NCBI GenBank assembly: GCA_029718625.1
Contig: CM056380.1
Coordinates: forward strand, 107,363,417 to 107,427,416
Direction: 5' to 3'
DNA length: 64,000 nt
Source: Synaphobranchus kaupii
Taxonomy: Eukaryota > Chordata > Actinopteri > Anguilliformes > Synaphobranchidae
Shown: piece by piece, positions 1 through 10,260 of the stretch
How positions within the stretch are numbered: the stretch's first letter is position 1
How the letters are laid out: every line of letters begins with the position of its first letter
The notes under the pieces: model-generated
What the model saw: only the letters and a program-made list of their open reading frames with translations
The model's database searches: none
What the model was told of the DNA's origin: nothing
Position numbers and translations under genes: made by a program

Positions 1-389
1 GAAGGGAGGGGCTAAGAGGAGGCTGCCAATGGGAACCGCAGTCAACGTTCCGCCCCGCGCGGCCTGACGAGTCTCACACACAGTCCGCACGTCGCTCTAA
101 AACTAATTAAACCTTCTCCACAGCTGCAACAAATCATTTATATGTGCTTTTGTCTTCTAAGTTTTTTTTCTTTTTCTTTTGCTCATTAATACCATGGAAA
201 ATTGAGGCCTACCTGTTTTGAGGGTTCTTGACCAAATTGTATCTGGCTGCAAAGGAACAAGACACACAACATTTCTCAATTTTCTATTCAGCCTGTTGAA
301 TCGTATTATAATTATGGATATAAATACTGCTCCACTGTAACTTGCTCCTTCCCATCAGTAGGCTGTGAGGATGACTCCTACCTTTCAAC

Positions 390-488
390 CTCTCTTCCTC
401 TGCAGGTGTTGGCAGGAGATGATAACCAGGAAGAGGAGCATGCAGACAAGCCCAACGGAGCAGATCAGCACGGCGCACAGGTAAACGT
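390..488 (-). CDS. vstm4: VSTM4 transmembrane exon
   Basis: This exon encodes the single membrane-spanning helix of VSTM4 (V-set and transmembrane domain containing 4). On the minus strand an acceptor (CTTACAG, 495-489) is followed by a phase-1 frame reading D-V-Y-L-C-A-V-L-I-C-S-V-G-L, then a run of hydrophobic residues and the basic stop-transfer QRKR. As I recall the family, this lines up with human VSTM4 around its D-L-Y-V-Y-A-V-L segment. The donor is ambiguous. A weak GTTGAA at 389 keeps a phase-1 exit with 99 nt. A better-looking GTAGGA at 381 lies just past an in-frame TGA (386-384), so its use would truncate the cytoplasmic tail. The remaining cytoplasmic exons must lie left of position 1 if the gene is intact. 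Identity is secure from the helix plus the joined frame with the upstream exons; the 3' boundary is not. Confidence 0.8.
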
Positions 489-790
489 CTGTAAGACTAA
501 AGGGTATTAGTTTATGACCCATCAGTACAGTCCTGCCCTCCACTGACTGACTGTGCTCCTTCTCTCCATCGGTTTGACTGTTTCAATCACTTTCTCTCGG
601 CTTGGATTGTCCAGTTTGTGTAGGCTTGTGCTGATTGCTGCAACCACCTCTGTTGATTCAGGACAAGCATGCGCTCTCTCCTCCAAAATGTAATGTCAAG
701 TTGCTGCTTCTTTTCAGACCACATTACACCAATTAAGCTCACAGTTAAGAGTTGGGGGAAGCGTCATGTGCAGCTTGGTAGGGCACAGAT

Positions 791-1257
791 TCAATGGCAG
801 ATATTCAAAGGGCCTATCCGTGCACTAGAGCATTGCCTTAACAGGCACCAGACCATAGAGCAGTCCCATAACCAATATCAAACCATAGAGCCCATCCATG
901 CACTAGAGCATTGCCGTAACAGATAACAAACCATAGAGCCCATCCATGCACTAGAACAGTGCCTTAACAGATAACAGACCATAGAGCCCATCCATGCACT
1001 AGAACAGTGCCTTAACAGATAACAGACCATAGAGCCCATCCATGCACTAGAACAGTGCCTTAACAGATAACAAACCATAGAGCCCATCCATGCACTAGAA
1101 CAGTCCCATAACCAATATCAAACCATAGAGCCCATCCATGCACTAGAGCAGTGCCTTAACAGATAACAAACCATAGAGCCCATCCATGCACTAGAACAGT
1201 GCCTTAACAGATAACAGACCATAGAGCCCATCCATGCACTAGAACAGTGCCTTAACA
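791..1257 (+). repeat. 48-bp minisatellite, left block
   Basis: This block holds about nine to ten imperfect copies of a 48-bp unit with the core CCATAGAGCCCATCCATGCA followed by CTAGAACAGTGCCTTAACAG. Forty-eight is a multiple of three, so the array produces long open frames on both strands (16-residue periodic peptides) that are not genes. A variant unit carrying GCAGTCCCATAACCAATATC recurs near 862, 1098 and 2060, giving a mild higher-order pattern. The array continues after the inserted element, at 2037. A third block with the same unit lies at about 29826-30110. Confidence 0.95.
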
Positions 1258-2036
1258 CAGTGGTTCCCAAACTCGGTCCTCGGGGACCACTGTGTATGCT
1301 GGTTTTCGTTCCAACCACAATTGCAATCCCAAAATTCTAACAAGCTGTTCATTTTTCTTAATTAGGTGCTTTTCATGTTTAGAGGGATTATTTACCCTCT
1401 TAAGCCACATCATGTCAGAAATAGCTATGCATGCCATGAAGAATAAAAATTCCCATGTTCCTACTGTGCTTATTGGGCTGTTTTGCAAATAGGTAACATT
1501 TTTTTGGAACTGATCAAATTAAAGACTGGGGTGAATCAATTGGATCCTAATTAGATAGTTGAAAATGTGAGTTCTTAAGTTCCCTCATCAAGTTTTTCTT
1601 AAATGTATTAACACTGCAAGTTTGGCTCGTTATCATTTTCTTTGTCTTTTTTTCATTATTAATCAAATGGTTAGTTTTAGTGGCCATATATCCACAATTT
1701 CACCAATTAGGAGCCTATTGATTCACCTCAGTCTTTAATTTTATTTAATACAATAAAATTAATTTGGTCAGTTAAAAAATGTTTTTTTTTTTTTTTTGCC
1801 CCTTTTTGTAATTATTTGCAATATAGCAATATGAGAATATTGTACTTTTATTCTTCATGACATGCATAGCTATTGCTAACATAATGTGGCTTAAGAGGGT
1901 AAATAATCCCTCTAAACATGAAAAGCACCTAATTAAGAAAAATTAACAGCTTGTTAGAATTTTGGGATTGCAATTGTGATTGGAACGAAAACCAGCATAC
2001 ACAGTGGTCCCAGAGGACCGAGTTTGGGAACCACTG
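1258..2036. mobile_element. Non-autonomous hAT-like foldback element
   Basis: The element is bounded by inverted ends CAGTGGTTCCCAAACTCGGT and its complement ending GGGAACCACTG. The inverted arms are unusually long, roughly 200 bp each and near-identical, and further inverted matches continue inward (for example around 1520-1560 against 1690-1740). An exact 8-bp target duplication, CCTTAACA, flanks it at 1250-1257 and 2037-2044. The 8-bp duplication and the CAGTGGTT-type terminus are hAT hallmarks. No transposase is present. The element landed inside a unit of the 48-bp minisatellite and split it, so the array is older than the insertion. Confidence 0.9.
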
Positions 2037-2975
2037 CCTTAACAGATACCAGACCATAGAGCAGTCCCATAACTAATATCAAACCATAGAGCCCATCCAT
2101 GCACTAGAACAGTGCCTTAACAGATACCAAACCATAGAGCCCATCCATGCACTAGAACAGTACCTTAACAGATAGCAAACCATAGAGCCCATCCATGCAC
2201 TAGAACAGTGCCTTAACAGATACCAAACCATAGAGCCCATCCATGCACTAGAACAGTGCCTTAACAGATACCAAACCATAGAGCCCATCCATGCACTAGA
2301 ACAGTGCCTTAACAGATACCAAACCATAGAGCCCATCCATGCACTAGAACAGTGCCTTAACAGATACCAAACCATAGAGCCCATCCATGCACTAGAACAG
2401 TGCCTTAACAGATAACAGACCGTAGAGCCCATCCATGGACTAGAACAGTGCCTTAACAGATACCAAACCATAGAGCCCATCCATGTACTAGAACAGTGCC
2501 TTAACAGATACCAAACCATAGAGCCCATCCATGCACTAGAACAGTACCTTAACAGATAGCAAACCATGGAGCCCATCCATGCACTAGAACAGTGCCTTAA
2601 CAGATACCAAACCATAGAGCCCATCCATGCACTAGAACAGTGCCTTAACAGATACCAAACCATAGAGCCCATCCATGCACTAGAACAGTACCTTAACAGA
2701 TACCAAACCATAGAGCCCATCCATGCACTAGAACAGTGCCTTAACACATACCAAACCATAGAGCCCATCCATGCACTAGAACAGTACCTTAACAGATAGC
2801 AAACCATAGAGCCCATCCATGCACTAGAACAGTGCCTTAACAGATACCAAACCATAGAGCCCATCCATGCACTAGAACAGTGCCTTAACAGATACCAAAC
2901 CATAGAGCCCATCCATGCACTAGAACAGTACCTTAACAGATACCAAACCATAGAGCCCATCCATGCACTAGAGCA
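2037..2975 (+). repeat. 48-bp minisatellite, right block
   Basis: About nineteen to twenty copies of the unit described for 791-1257, more homogeneous here. Units differ mainly at AACAG(A/T)A(C/G)C and at GTGCC versus GTACC, and these variants alternate in a way that suggests duplication of groups of two to four units. The 320-codon antisense frame across it is periodic and is not a gene. Confidence 0.95.
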
Positions 2976-3807
2976 GTAACACCCAGCTACTCTGTTATCG
3001 TATACAATGCCTTTCTGAAAGAAAGGGGGAACCCCAAACATGTTTTTAACATCCTGTCCAGAGGCTTAGATTACAGGATGGAGGTCCAGGTTGGGGGCGT
3101 GAGATGTAAAAATGGCCAAAGAAAAGCCCCTGTAGCGGGACCCTAACGTGCGGTCCATCCCTGTCAGCAGGGAGCCGCGTTTGAGCCTCAGCCAGATGCT
3201 GAAGGGGGTCCTAAATGACTACAGATTAGCTCATGTTTGAAAGACAATACGAAAATGCATCTTCAGCAGAAAGTCTAAGCCACAGAAAGAGGAGAGCTAG
3301 AACACACAGAGCTCCAGAGCCGTTTAGCACATTTAACCAATAGGAGAGTGTGCAGTGATGACTCATGGGGGAGTGGGGGATTTGGGTCATCCGGTTTGAT
3401 TAGGTTTGAAAGGCATTGGTCAAGCCCTTTGTTTTATCTGACGTCTGTATGTCAGTCATCTAATTGTGCAGAACAGGGATTATTATAATACAAAACTAAT
3501 TTCTGAGAAATCAGACAAAGTATTATTGTAATCTATCGTATTCTGTTAAGACGCACTGTGAAACATCTGTCACCTCATTCTTTGGTTTATTATTTTTTTT
3601 AGGTTACTCAGGTAAGGCTTCCTTGCAGGCTGTTTAATACCAGTCAATACCTCTTTACCATAGGTGACCCTGCTTGGCCTTACTTTTTTACACAACTGAA
3701 AAGGTCTTCAGGATTATATTATGCCTGGACATTGCAGTGTTGTCCCATTCTGACATACTGTATGGTACAAAGAGACAGTGATTAGGAATGGAGAAGATGT
3801 CCTCTAC

Positions 3808-3861
3808 CTTGAAACAGCCGCCATATCCCCTCCCTGTTCTTGGCAGTCTGTAGAGCGTGTA
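3808..3861 (-). CDS. vstm4: VSTM4 extracellular stalk micro-exon
   Basis: This 54-nt candidate exon encodes the short juxtamembrane stalk between the V-set domain and the membrane helix. On the minus strand a pyrimidine-rich tract and TTTCAG (acceptor AG at 3863-3862) precede it, and CAAG|GTAGAG forms the donor (GT at 3807-3806). Read in phase 1 from the preceding exon, it gives V-H-A-L-Q-T-A-K-N-R-E-G-I-W-R-L-F-Q, and the next junction supplies D. The human stalk as I recall it has the same frame (V-I-S-L-K ... W-A-F-F-E-D) but is a few residues longer. Phase-1 entry and exit fit the exons on both sides, and the W-x-x-F-x-D spacing is shared. It is inferred from sequence only, with no transcript evidence. 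If it were skipped the frame would stay open but the stalk would be lost. Confidence 0.7.
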
Positions 3862-3920
3862 CTGAAAGAGAAGACGGAAGCCTGTGTTGACCACAGAAAT
3901 GTTTTTCATAATTTTTTGTA

Positions 3921-4045
3921 GGAGAGCAGAGGGTTGGGATGAGAGGAGGGTTGGGTTGAGCAGAGAGTTGGGTTGAGTAGAGAGTTGGGTTGAGCAGAGG
4001 GTTGGGATGAGAGGAGGGTTGGGTTGAGCAGAGGGTTGGGTTGGA
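3921..4045 (+). repeat. 17-bp tandem repeat
   Basis: About seven copies of a purine-rich 17-bp unit of the form AGAGTTGGGTTGAGCAG, with strong strand asymmetry (G-rich on plus). The short proline/serine/asparagine-rich antisense frames here come from the array. Confidence 0.85.
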
Positions 4046-4347
4046 GGGAGGGAAAGTTAGGCTGATTCCAAGGGGCCTCAAAATATTGTAATGTAATTAT
4101 GCAGGGGTGGGGCCCAATATGAGATCGTTTCCAAAATCCCTTGAGGGGCACCTGTCATAATGTGCTCTTTTGGGAATGCAAACTGGTAGACAGATTGAAA
4201 GCTATGACCAACTTTCTAAAATCGCGTTTTCATCAAGTAATCGGCTCTGGTGAATCCTCCCCGTGTCATGTCTGAAATAATTGACCTATGAAGGAGAAGA
4301 AAATACAAACATTTCATGTGACACGTTGGTAGAGTCACCTGGAGTTC

Positions 4348-4937
4348 ATTCCAATCGCTTATTTTTACTTCTTGTATCCTTTCCTCGCGTCCTTTCCTCG
4401 CTCCTTAGCTCCGCCCAACAGAGGACGCGATGAATGGATGCAAGGATCAGATACAAGGATGGAGGAAACGAGGCAACATGCATTAGGCAAATGGAACGTC
4501 CTTGCTCAATCGAGCGTCATCGTCATATTATGCTCACGTGCTTAACTATAATGTTTTTTAGCTTATTTTTTCATGAATGAACGGTGCTTTTGTTATAAAG
4601 AATGAGTGTCATTATGGATTAGCGCTGCTTAATAAATGGAAAGGAACTGTAAAATTGCATTTGTGTAGGGGTGTGCCAGCGACGTGGCAGATGTGGAGAA
4701 TGGTGGATAATTTATACACGTCACGCGTTCCGAGAAAAAGCTTCCTCACTGAAGCTTGTGCTTCCTCACTGAAGCTTGTGCTTCCTCACTGAAGCTTGTG
4801 CTTCCTCACTGAAGCATCCTCCTAGGAGGATTTAGCGGTTTTGGAATGTCCTTAAAGATGGCGAACCTCCGGGACCCGATTTCCGGGTCAGGCGAGGACC
4901 GAGGAGAAGAGGACGGATAAAATAAGCGATTGGAATC
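4348..4937. mobile_element. MITE-like foldback element with internal 20-bp array
   Basis: Inverted ends ATTCCAATCGCTTATTTTTA (left, from 4348) and its near-complement TAAAATAAGCGATTGGAAT (right, to about 4936) bound roughly 590 bp that lacks a transposase. The internal sequence also has inverted similarity (TCCTTTCCTCGC against GAGGACCGAGGAG). Between 4740 and 4817 sits a tandem array of a 20-bp unit, CTTCCTCACTGAAGCTTGTG, in about four copies. I could not identify a convincing target duplication, so the superfamily is left open. Confidence 0.65.
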
Positions 4938-5719
4938 CACCCATGGAGTCTCTTTCCCCCTGGCATCAAAGGCGGCAATAAAGGCTTCTTTATAGAAAGC
5001 AGCCACATGTGCTCTAAGCATTGGGGTAAAATAGTTTGTCCGGATGTTTGTCTTTGAGGAGAATGACCTGGTGCTTGACCTGCCTTAGCTACACGAGTAT
5101 AACAATAGTCCTGAGGATTCATGAGGGAAATCCTCCCTATTTAATGTTTTTAAATCTGTCCTTTGCCGAGTGAAGCAAGTGTTTTACATAATTATATGCG
5201 GAAATGGCTGTACTTAGACGCACACTGGTTTGGTTTGACGCTATATATTTGCTTTGAGGTTTGTAATGGAATTTTCTTACTCCATGTGATTTTTTTAAAA
5301 GTGCATTTGCAGTATCTGCAGCATAGAAGCTTTATGGGTGGACTATCCTTTGTAGTGCAATGAGAACCAGCTTTTAATAAGGATCTGGTAGTCCAGTCAG
5401 AGATGCTTTTTAACTGCACATCTGACTCGTAAAGTAGATTCTGTTTGAAGTTAACGCATTTCCGCCAGACAGACCTACTAGAACACATTTTTCTACTTAG
5501 CCTACAACGTAGAACAAACAAAATGCAAGTATTAGGTAGGATTTTAAAACCAAATGCATCAATGGCGTTGTCAGTGTTAAGTAGAGATGTGGGGTGGCAC
5601 AGTGGAGCTTTGCCAATAAGGGAACGATGTCAACACTTCACCGAGCCCACGTGATTTTACAGGAGTAACATGACCTGTGTTCTACTGCCCAGTAGATCTG
5701 ACAGTGCGCGTTTCTACAG

Positions 5720-5912
5720 CAGTGGTCCCCGACCCTCTTCCTGGTGATTCTGTGGGTTTTTACTCCAATCGTAACAAAGCACAGCTCATTCAACTTTGAT
5801 TGAAGATCTGATTGAGATCTGATTGAGCTGCTAATTAGTAGAATCAGGTGTGCTAAATTAGGGTTGAAATGAAAACCTATAGGACCTCCAGGAACAGGGT
5901 TGGGGATCACTG
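5720..5912. mobile_element. Short hAT-like MITE
   Basis: Inverted termini CAGTGGTCCCCGACCCT and AGGGTTGGGGATCACTG bound 193 bp. The interior holds short direct repeats (GATCTGATTGA) and no coding sequence. The flanks (TTCTACAG and GTGTACGT) do not form a clear 8-bp duplication, so this is probably an old copy. Confidence 0.75.
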
Positions 5913-6339
5913 GTGTACGTTGTTCTGTCTCTTCTCTTCCTCATGGCTGTAGCAGCTATCAGCGGCCATTTTCTCCTTTCTTTCTGCACTCATCCCAGTT
6001 CTTTTTATTTTACAAACATACAGCCGGTACAATGAAGCACAATATACTGTGGCCTGCTGCAACCATCTCTATTGGTGACACGCTCTGCCAGATCCCAAAA
6101 CGCATTGACTGGGGCTTGACAACCCTCTCTTATTCCCCCGCCCCTCCTCTGGCTCTGACCCCACAGCTGTTGACTCGTGCGTGTAATGAGAGCTGATCCC
6201 CAGTGTGTCTGACACACAGAACAGCAGTGTGTCCAGTCCCCCCTGTCGAGCAGCCGTAACCTCCGCGAGTCTTGGGTGTCGGACCTCCTCGCCCAGCTGT
6301 TTTTTTGCAAAGTTAACCACAGGGCTTGGAAGGAATTAG

Positions 6340-6420
6340 CGCCAGACTGCTAAAGAGCAGCTCCTATTCAGGAAAAGAAAGAGCAGCTCCTATTCAGGAA
6401 ACGAAAGAGCAGCTCCCAGG
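6340..6420 (+). repeat. 25-bp tandem repeat, about three copies
   Basis: Three near-identical copies of AAGAGCAGCTCCTATTCAGG plus five bases, in direct orientation. Confidence 0.75.
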
Positions 6421-6716
6421 ACATTAGAGGACTTACGCGCGAGTGTACGTTCTTATCTAATTAGCGTTCTGGAATCTTTTATGTTTAATTCAACCCATAT
6501 TTTCTTTTTTCTTTTTTTTTTCTCCCAATTTGGGAGCAAATTGAACCCTATGCTATTCAATTCCCTCCATGTAGCAACCGCTAGAGAATTCGCCGCTACA
6601 CAACCCCGTCAGCCAGTAGTAGGAATGAGGGTGCCACGTCCTCTTCAGGGCGCGACTCCTCGCGCTCCTGACCGCGATTTGCCCAGGGCTGCTTTGTGTG
6701 CGACGATTCTCGCGGA

Positions 6717-6806
6717 GCTCATTGGCTGGGCTGCTCATTGGCTGGTTTGCTCATTGACTGGGCTGCTCATTGGCTGGTCTACTCATTGGCTTGGCTGCTC
6801 ATTGAC
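6717..6806 (+). repeat. 16-bp array of inverted CCAAT motifs
   Basis: About five and a half copies of a 16-bp unit GCTCATTGGCTGGTTT. Most copies carry ATTGGCT, the complement of AGCCAAT (a CCAAT box), and alternate copies read ATTGACT. The motifs recur at a fixed 16-bp spacing. Any regulatory role is unproven; the array lies inside a VSTM4 intron. Confidence 0.8.
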
Positions 6807-6870
6807 TGTTTAGCCAATCTGTGACTGAAAAACACATGAAAAACCAGCAGACACAGCGGTCCTCCAGGAA

Positions 6871-7258
6871 TTGTGTTTGAGATCCCTGGATTTAGAGATT
6901 GGATGTGTTTGAGATCCCTGGATTTAGAGATTGGATGTGTTTGAGATCCATGGATTTAGAGATTGGATGTGTTTGAGATCCATGGATTTAGAGATTGGAT
7001 GTGTTTGAGATCCATGGATTTAGAGATTGGATGTGTTTGAGATCCCTGGATTTAGAGATTGGATGTGTTTGAGATCCATGGATTTAGAGATTGGATGTGT
7101 TTGAGATCCATGGATTTAGAGATTGGATGTGTTTCAGATCCCTGGATTTAGAGATTGGATGTGTTTGAGATCCATGGATTTAGAGATTGGATGTGTTTGA
7201 GATCCCTGGATTTAGAGATTGGATGTGTTTGAGATCCCTGGATTTAGAGATTGGATGT
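6871..7258 (+). repeat. 32-bp minisatellite
   Basis: Twelve copies of a 32-bp unit containing GTGTTTGAGATCCATGGATT and TAGAGATTGGAT. Copies differ almost only by CCATGG versus CCCTGG. The first unit abuts 6841-6870, which reads like the end of a fish hAT-type MITE (AACCAGCAGACACAGCGGTC), so the array may have started from the tip of such an element. Confidence 0.95.
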
Positions 7259-7713
7259 ACCAAAACCAGCGCTCACTGGGGGCTGGGGGGGTAATGTTAT
7301 GCATCCCTTATTTTACTGTATTATAGCAGAATGCGAGCGTGTGCAGGGAGGAGCCCGGCTAAACGGGGGTGGGAGGAAGCAGCTGCACCGCGGCCAGGCC
7401 GCTAACCACGCCAAGCCGACGCCCTCAGCCGACCCTGCAGTCAGCCGGCCTCTAGGGAGGCCATCTCCTCTCGCCTCCCTCTCGAACAATAACTCTTCCA
7501 CATGAAACCCATCCCATGTCTGTGTTGTGCAACTTCAAAGGGAGCTTGTGGCCATTCCCTGAAACGTGATTCATTGGCGGCCTGAGAACAGGGATCTCAA
7601 TCTTCCCGTTAGCAAGAGGCGAAGTGTCTGCTTTTTTTCTTTTTTTTAACGTTTCGTTGTTTGCATTGTTCCAAGTCCTAAACTTGGTTGCTGATTTAAA
7701 GGAAACCAGAAAA

Positions 7714-7912
7714 AGGACTGGAGTTAAACCAGCAGACACAGCGCCCCCTCCAGGACTGGAGTTAAACCTGCAGACGCTGCGGCCCTCCAGGACTGGAGTT
7801 AAACCTGCCAGCACTGCGGCCCCCCAGGACTGGAGTTAAACCTGCAGGCACTGCGGCCCTCCAGGACTGAGTAAAACCTACAGACACAGTGCCCCCTCTA
7901 GGACTGGAGGTA
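7714..7912 (+). repeat. 37-38-bp tandem array derived from a MITE end
   Basis: Five copies of a unit containing AGGACTGGAGTTAAACCTGC and AGACRCTGCGGCCCTCC. This resembles the terminal sequence of common fish hAT-type MITEs, tandemly amplified. No complete element is visible. Confidence 0.85.
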
Positions 7913-8084
7913 AATGGTAAGAGTGTCCCCTACTGGTCCATCAATAGAGCTTCCACAATGAGCACATATGAACCCAGTGGTTAAGCTGTAAAGGACAACG
8001 TGACAGCAATAAAGGAACAAACAATCAAACAATGTCGTTTCACGGATCACATTTCCCTGAGGCTGGGGTCGTCGCCGCAGTTAC

Positions 8085-8483
8085 CTCGTAGCTCGGTGGT
8101 CGCCGTGCCGTTGGAGGACGCCCTCCACCGGTTGCGATGTTTTCGGATCTCCTGCACCCTGCAGACGTAGCGCCCTCCGTCCTCCTGCGACACGCCGAGG
8201 ACCAGCAGGCTGTAGGCCTTGCCCTCGTCCTCCTCCGACAGCCTCAGTTTGGGCGGGGCGAAGCGCTTGGTGTAGTTCCCGTAGTACTGACCCTTCCTCA
8301 TATTGAGCTTGACTATCAGCTGCTCCGGCGCCCCCTCCTGGCGGGAGAACAGCCAGCGCACCACCAGGAGGCTGCTGGCCCATTTCCGCTGGGACACCCG
8401 GCAGGACAGGGTGACGTTACCCCCCTCGGGGCAGATAGTGACTGGCCCTGGGGTCACCGTCACGTTCAGGGCCTCGCACACTT
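8085..8483 (-). CDS. vstm4: VSTM4 V-set immunoglobulin domain exon
   Basis: This 399-nt exon encodes the extracellular V-type Ig domain of VSTM4, a type I membrane protein. As I recall, its N-terminal half can be released as secreted 'peptide Lv'. On the minus strand the acceptor is CTCCCTAG (AG at 8485-8484) and the donor CGAG|GTAACT (GT at 8084-8083), both phase 1. Visible landmarks are the domain start E-V-C-E-A-L-N-V-T-V, first Ig cysteine in V-T-L-S-C-R-V-S-Q, core tryptophan in V-V-R-W, Q-Y-Y-G-N-Y, and the closing D-G-G-R-Y-V-C-R-V-Q-E-I with the second cysteine. Four N-glycosylation sequons are visible (NVTV, NVTL, NYTK, NGTA). The match to human VSTM4 spans the whole exon, including H-R-N-R-W near its end. 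Synteny with C10orf71 and DRGX supports orthology. Confidence 0.93.
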
Positions 8484-9967
8484 CTAGGGAGACAAAGCGA
8501 CCGTCAGGCGGGCTGGTCTGATTACCAGAGGGGCTACCAGTTCAAATCCGGAGTGTGATGCTACTTCAGCGAACATCCAGCACTATAAACAGGTGTTTAC
8601 ATTAAAGCGGTAGCATATGTTAAGGTGTTGAAGTGGAACGTAAGCTATAGTGTGAACAGGCCAGGTGCGACCACGTGCTAAGCAAATACGTAACGTACTC
8701 CGCATTTTAACAGCTTTGGAGAGAGATCTGCTCCACCAGGCCTGTGTTTTCACACACAAACACGCATATTTTACATACAGCCATTGCTGCTCACTGAGAA
8801 CGTGCGCCTGCTAAAAATGTTCTGTTGACATGTTCATTTTTTTTCCCAGACTTTCCTTCTAATAATCTACCACTTCAGCATAATTGCATCCATAAACTGA
8901 AAGCGTGAAGCTAAAGAGGTCCCTAAATCCCCGTTGCTAACGGAAAAACCAACTCTACTCAAACACTGTTTCTTTACTCTCTTCTACCGGCTTCTGACAC
9001 CTATTTTCAGATGGATACTGAAACCTCATGCTAATATAATACGTAATAATATACTATGTTAATATATTATATAATATAAAGCTAACAGAGAAGCTACAGG
9101 TGTAGAGTTTTTTTATTTTTTTGTGAAAAAAAAGAAAAAGTACATAGAATCTGTTGCAAGAAGTCTCTTGTTTACTTTCTGTAGAATTTATTAAATTTTC
9201 CCTGAGGGGTCTTTCGGTACCATGAGCATATCACAGGAGCAGGTCTATTTAGACATATATTGGGCTACTGTGTACAAAATGACACAGATTTCATAGTTAA
9301 ACTATTGCAAATAAATAAGTACAGACTATAGGTGATAGAACATTAAGCCATTATCACAAAAAAAGCAACTATTAAGATTTACGCATGACAAAACTACTGA
9401 TTTCAGTGCAAACTGCAATTTTCAAACTATGCATTCAATTTCTAATTATATGTACCAAATTATGAAAATATTGTGTGTTTCAAGATGGATTGGTACAGAA
9501 TGCTTGGAAACTTTACTAAACATGCTTCATTATTTATACAACAATGGCTGTATTTATAAACTAGGACTATGGCTTTGTTAGACATTTAAAGGACATTCAC
9601 TTGGGTAAACTCGATTCAACAAATGACAACAAACTAGCCCTGAAGTTTGTAATTCATCATAATATCGAAACATACTTTCATGACTGTCTCAGCAGGTTGA
9701 GATTTGTCGTTGCTGGGTATAAACATTCATTCTGCACACCTGCAATGTTCCGTTATTTAAATGCACTCTTAACCTCTGCTCAGTTTGTCTAAGAGTTTTC
9801 ATGACTTATTTGCACAAAGTACCAGACCGTCAAACTTCTTGACGTCCAAACTTTCCAGTTACACGCTTCTTTCCCGTGTAGTCCCACTGAACCCTGACAG
9901 CGAGCGACAGATGACCTTACCGCCAAAGGGCTTAGTTTTACTACCAAAAAAAAAAAAAAAGTCTTAC
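8484..9967 (-). other. VSTM4 intron 1
   Basis: A 1.5-kb AT-rich intron between the signal-peptide and V-set exons. Around 8535 there is a tRNA box-B-like GTTCAAATCCGG that may be a SINE relic. Otherwise I see nothing in it. Confidence 0.6.
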
Positions 9968-10019
9968 CTCCAACGAAAGATCTAGTCAGGAGAACGATCA
10001 CCACTGAAGAGATTTTCAT
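9968..10019 (-). CDS. vstm4: VSTM4 first coding exon (signal peptide)
   Basis: The start codon is at 10019-10017 on the minus strand, with A at -3. It opens a 17-codon frame M-K-I-S-S-V-V-I-V-L-L-T-R-S-F-V-G, a short hydrophobic signal peptide, and exits in phase 1 at GGAG|GTAAGA (GT at 9967-9966). Joined to the V-set exon, the junction codon is GAA (E), giving G-E-V-C-E-A-L-N-V-T-V; human VSTM4 has E-V-C-A-A-L-N-V-T-V at the same point. An overlapping longer frame starts upstream at 10190, but it lacks a signal sequence at its N terminus and reads through the intron, so this ATG is preferred. Confidence 0.85.
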
Positions 10020-10260
10020 TTTCCCCGCAACCCAGAGGCTCCATAAACCCTGCCGAGAGACTGAGAGAGAAAAGAGTGCACGGGAATCCCTCGCTTTCCT
10101 TCCCTCCCTTTCTCCCTCCCCCTGTTTGTGTATGTAATATAAAACAGTGCCTGCTCTGTTCCTGGTCAGAAACACCCATAACCCCCCCACCCCCCCCCCA
10201 ACATCGCTCCTCTTTCCTGCAAAATGAAGGAAATGTCACTTCCTGTGCAGACCCACAGGT
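10020..10260 (-). promoter_or_regulatory. Likely VSTM4 5' UTR and proximal promoter
   Basis: This is inferred only from its position directly upstream of the VSTM4 start codon. No canonical TATA box is obvious. A C-rich run (10182-10199) lies within it. Confidence 0.35.

Larger units (their letters stand above)
489..3807 (-). other. VSTM4 intron 3 (stalk exon to TM exon)
   Basis: This intron is largely repeats. It contains the 48-bp minisatellite in two blocks (about 791-1257 and 2037-2975) separated by a hAT-like foldback element (1258-2036). The stretches 496-790 and 2990-3800 show no coding signal that I can support. Confidence 0.6.
3862..8084 (-). other. VSTM4 intron 2 (V-set exon to stalk exon)
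   Basis: This 4.2-kb intron contains a 17-bp array, two foldback elements and several small tandem arrays, listed separately. The stretches 4050-4347, 4938-5719, 5913-6340 and 7259-7713 appear to be ordinary intron with no supported gene. Confidence 0.6.

Noticed and set aside
2079..3041. 320-codon minus-strand open frame
   Set aside because: Entirely the 48-bp minisatellite read in a frame of period 16; no gene-like composition or conserved domain.
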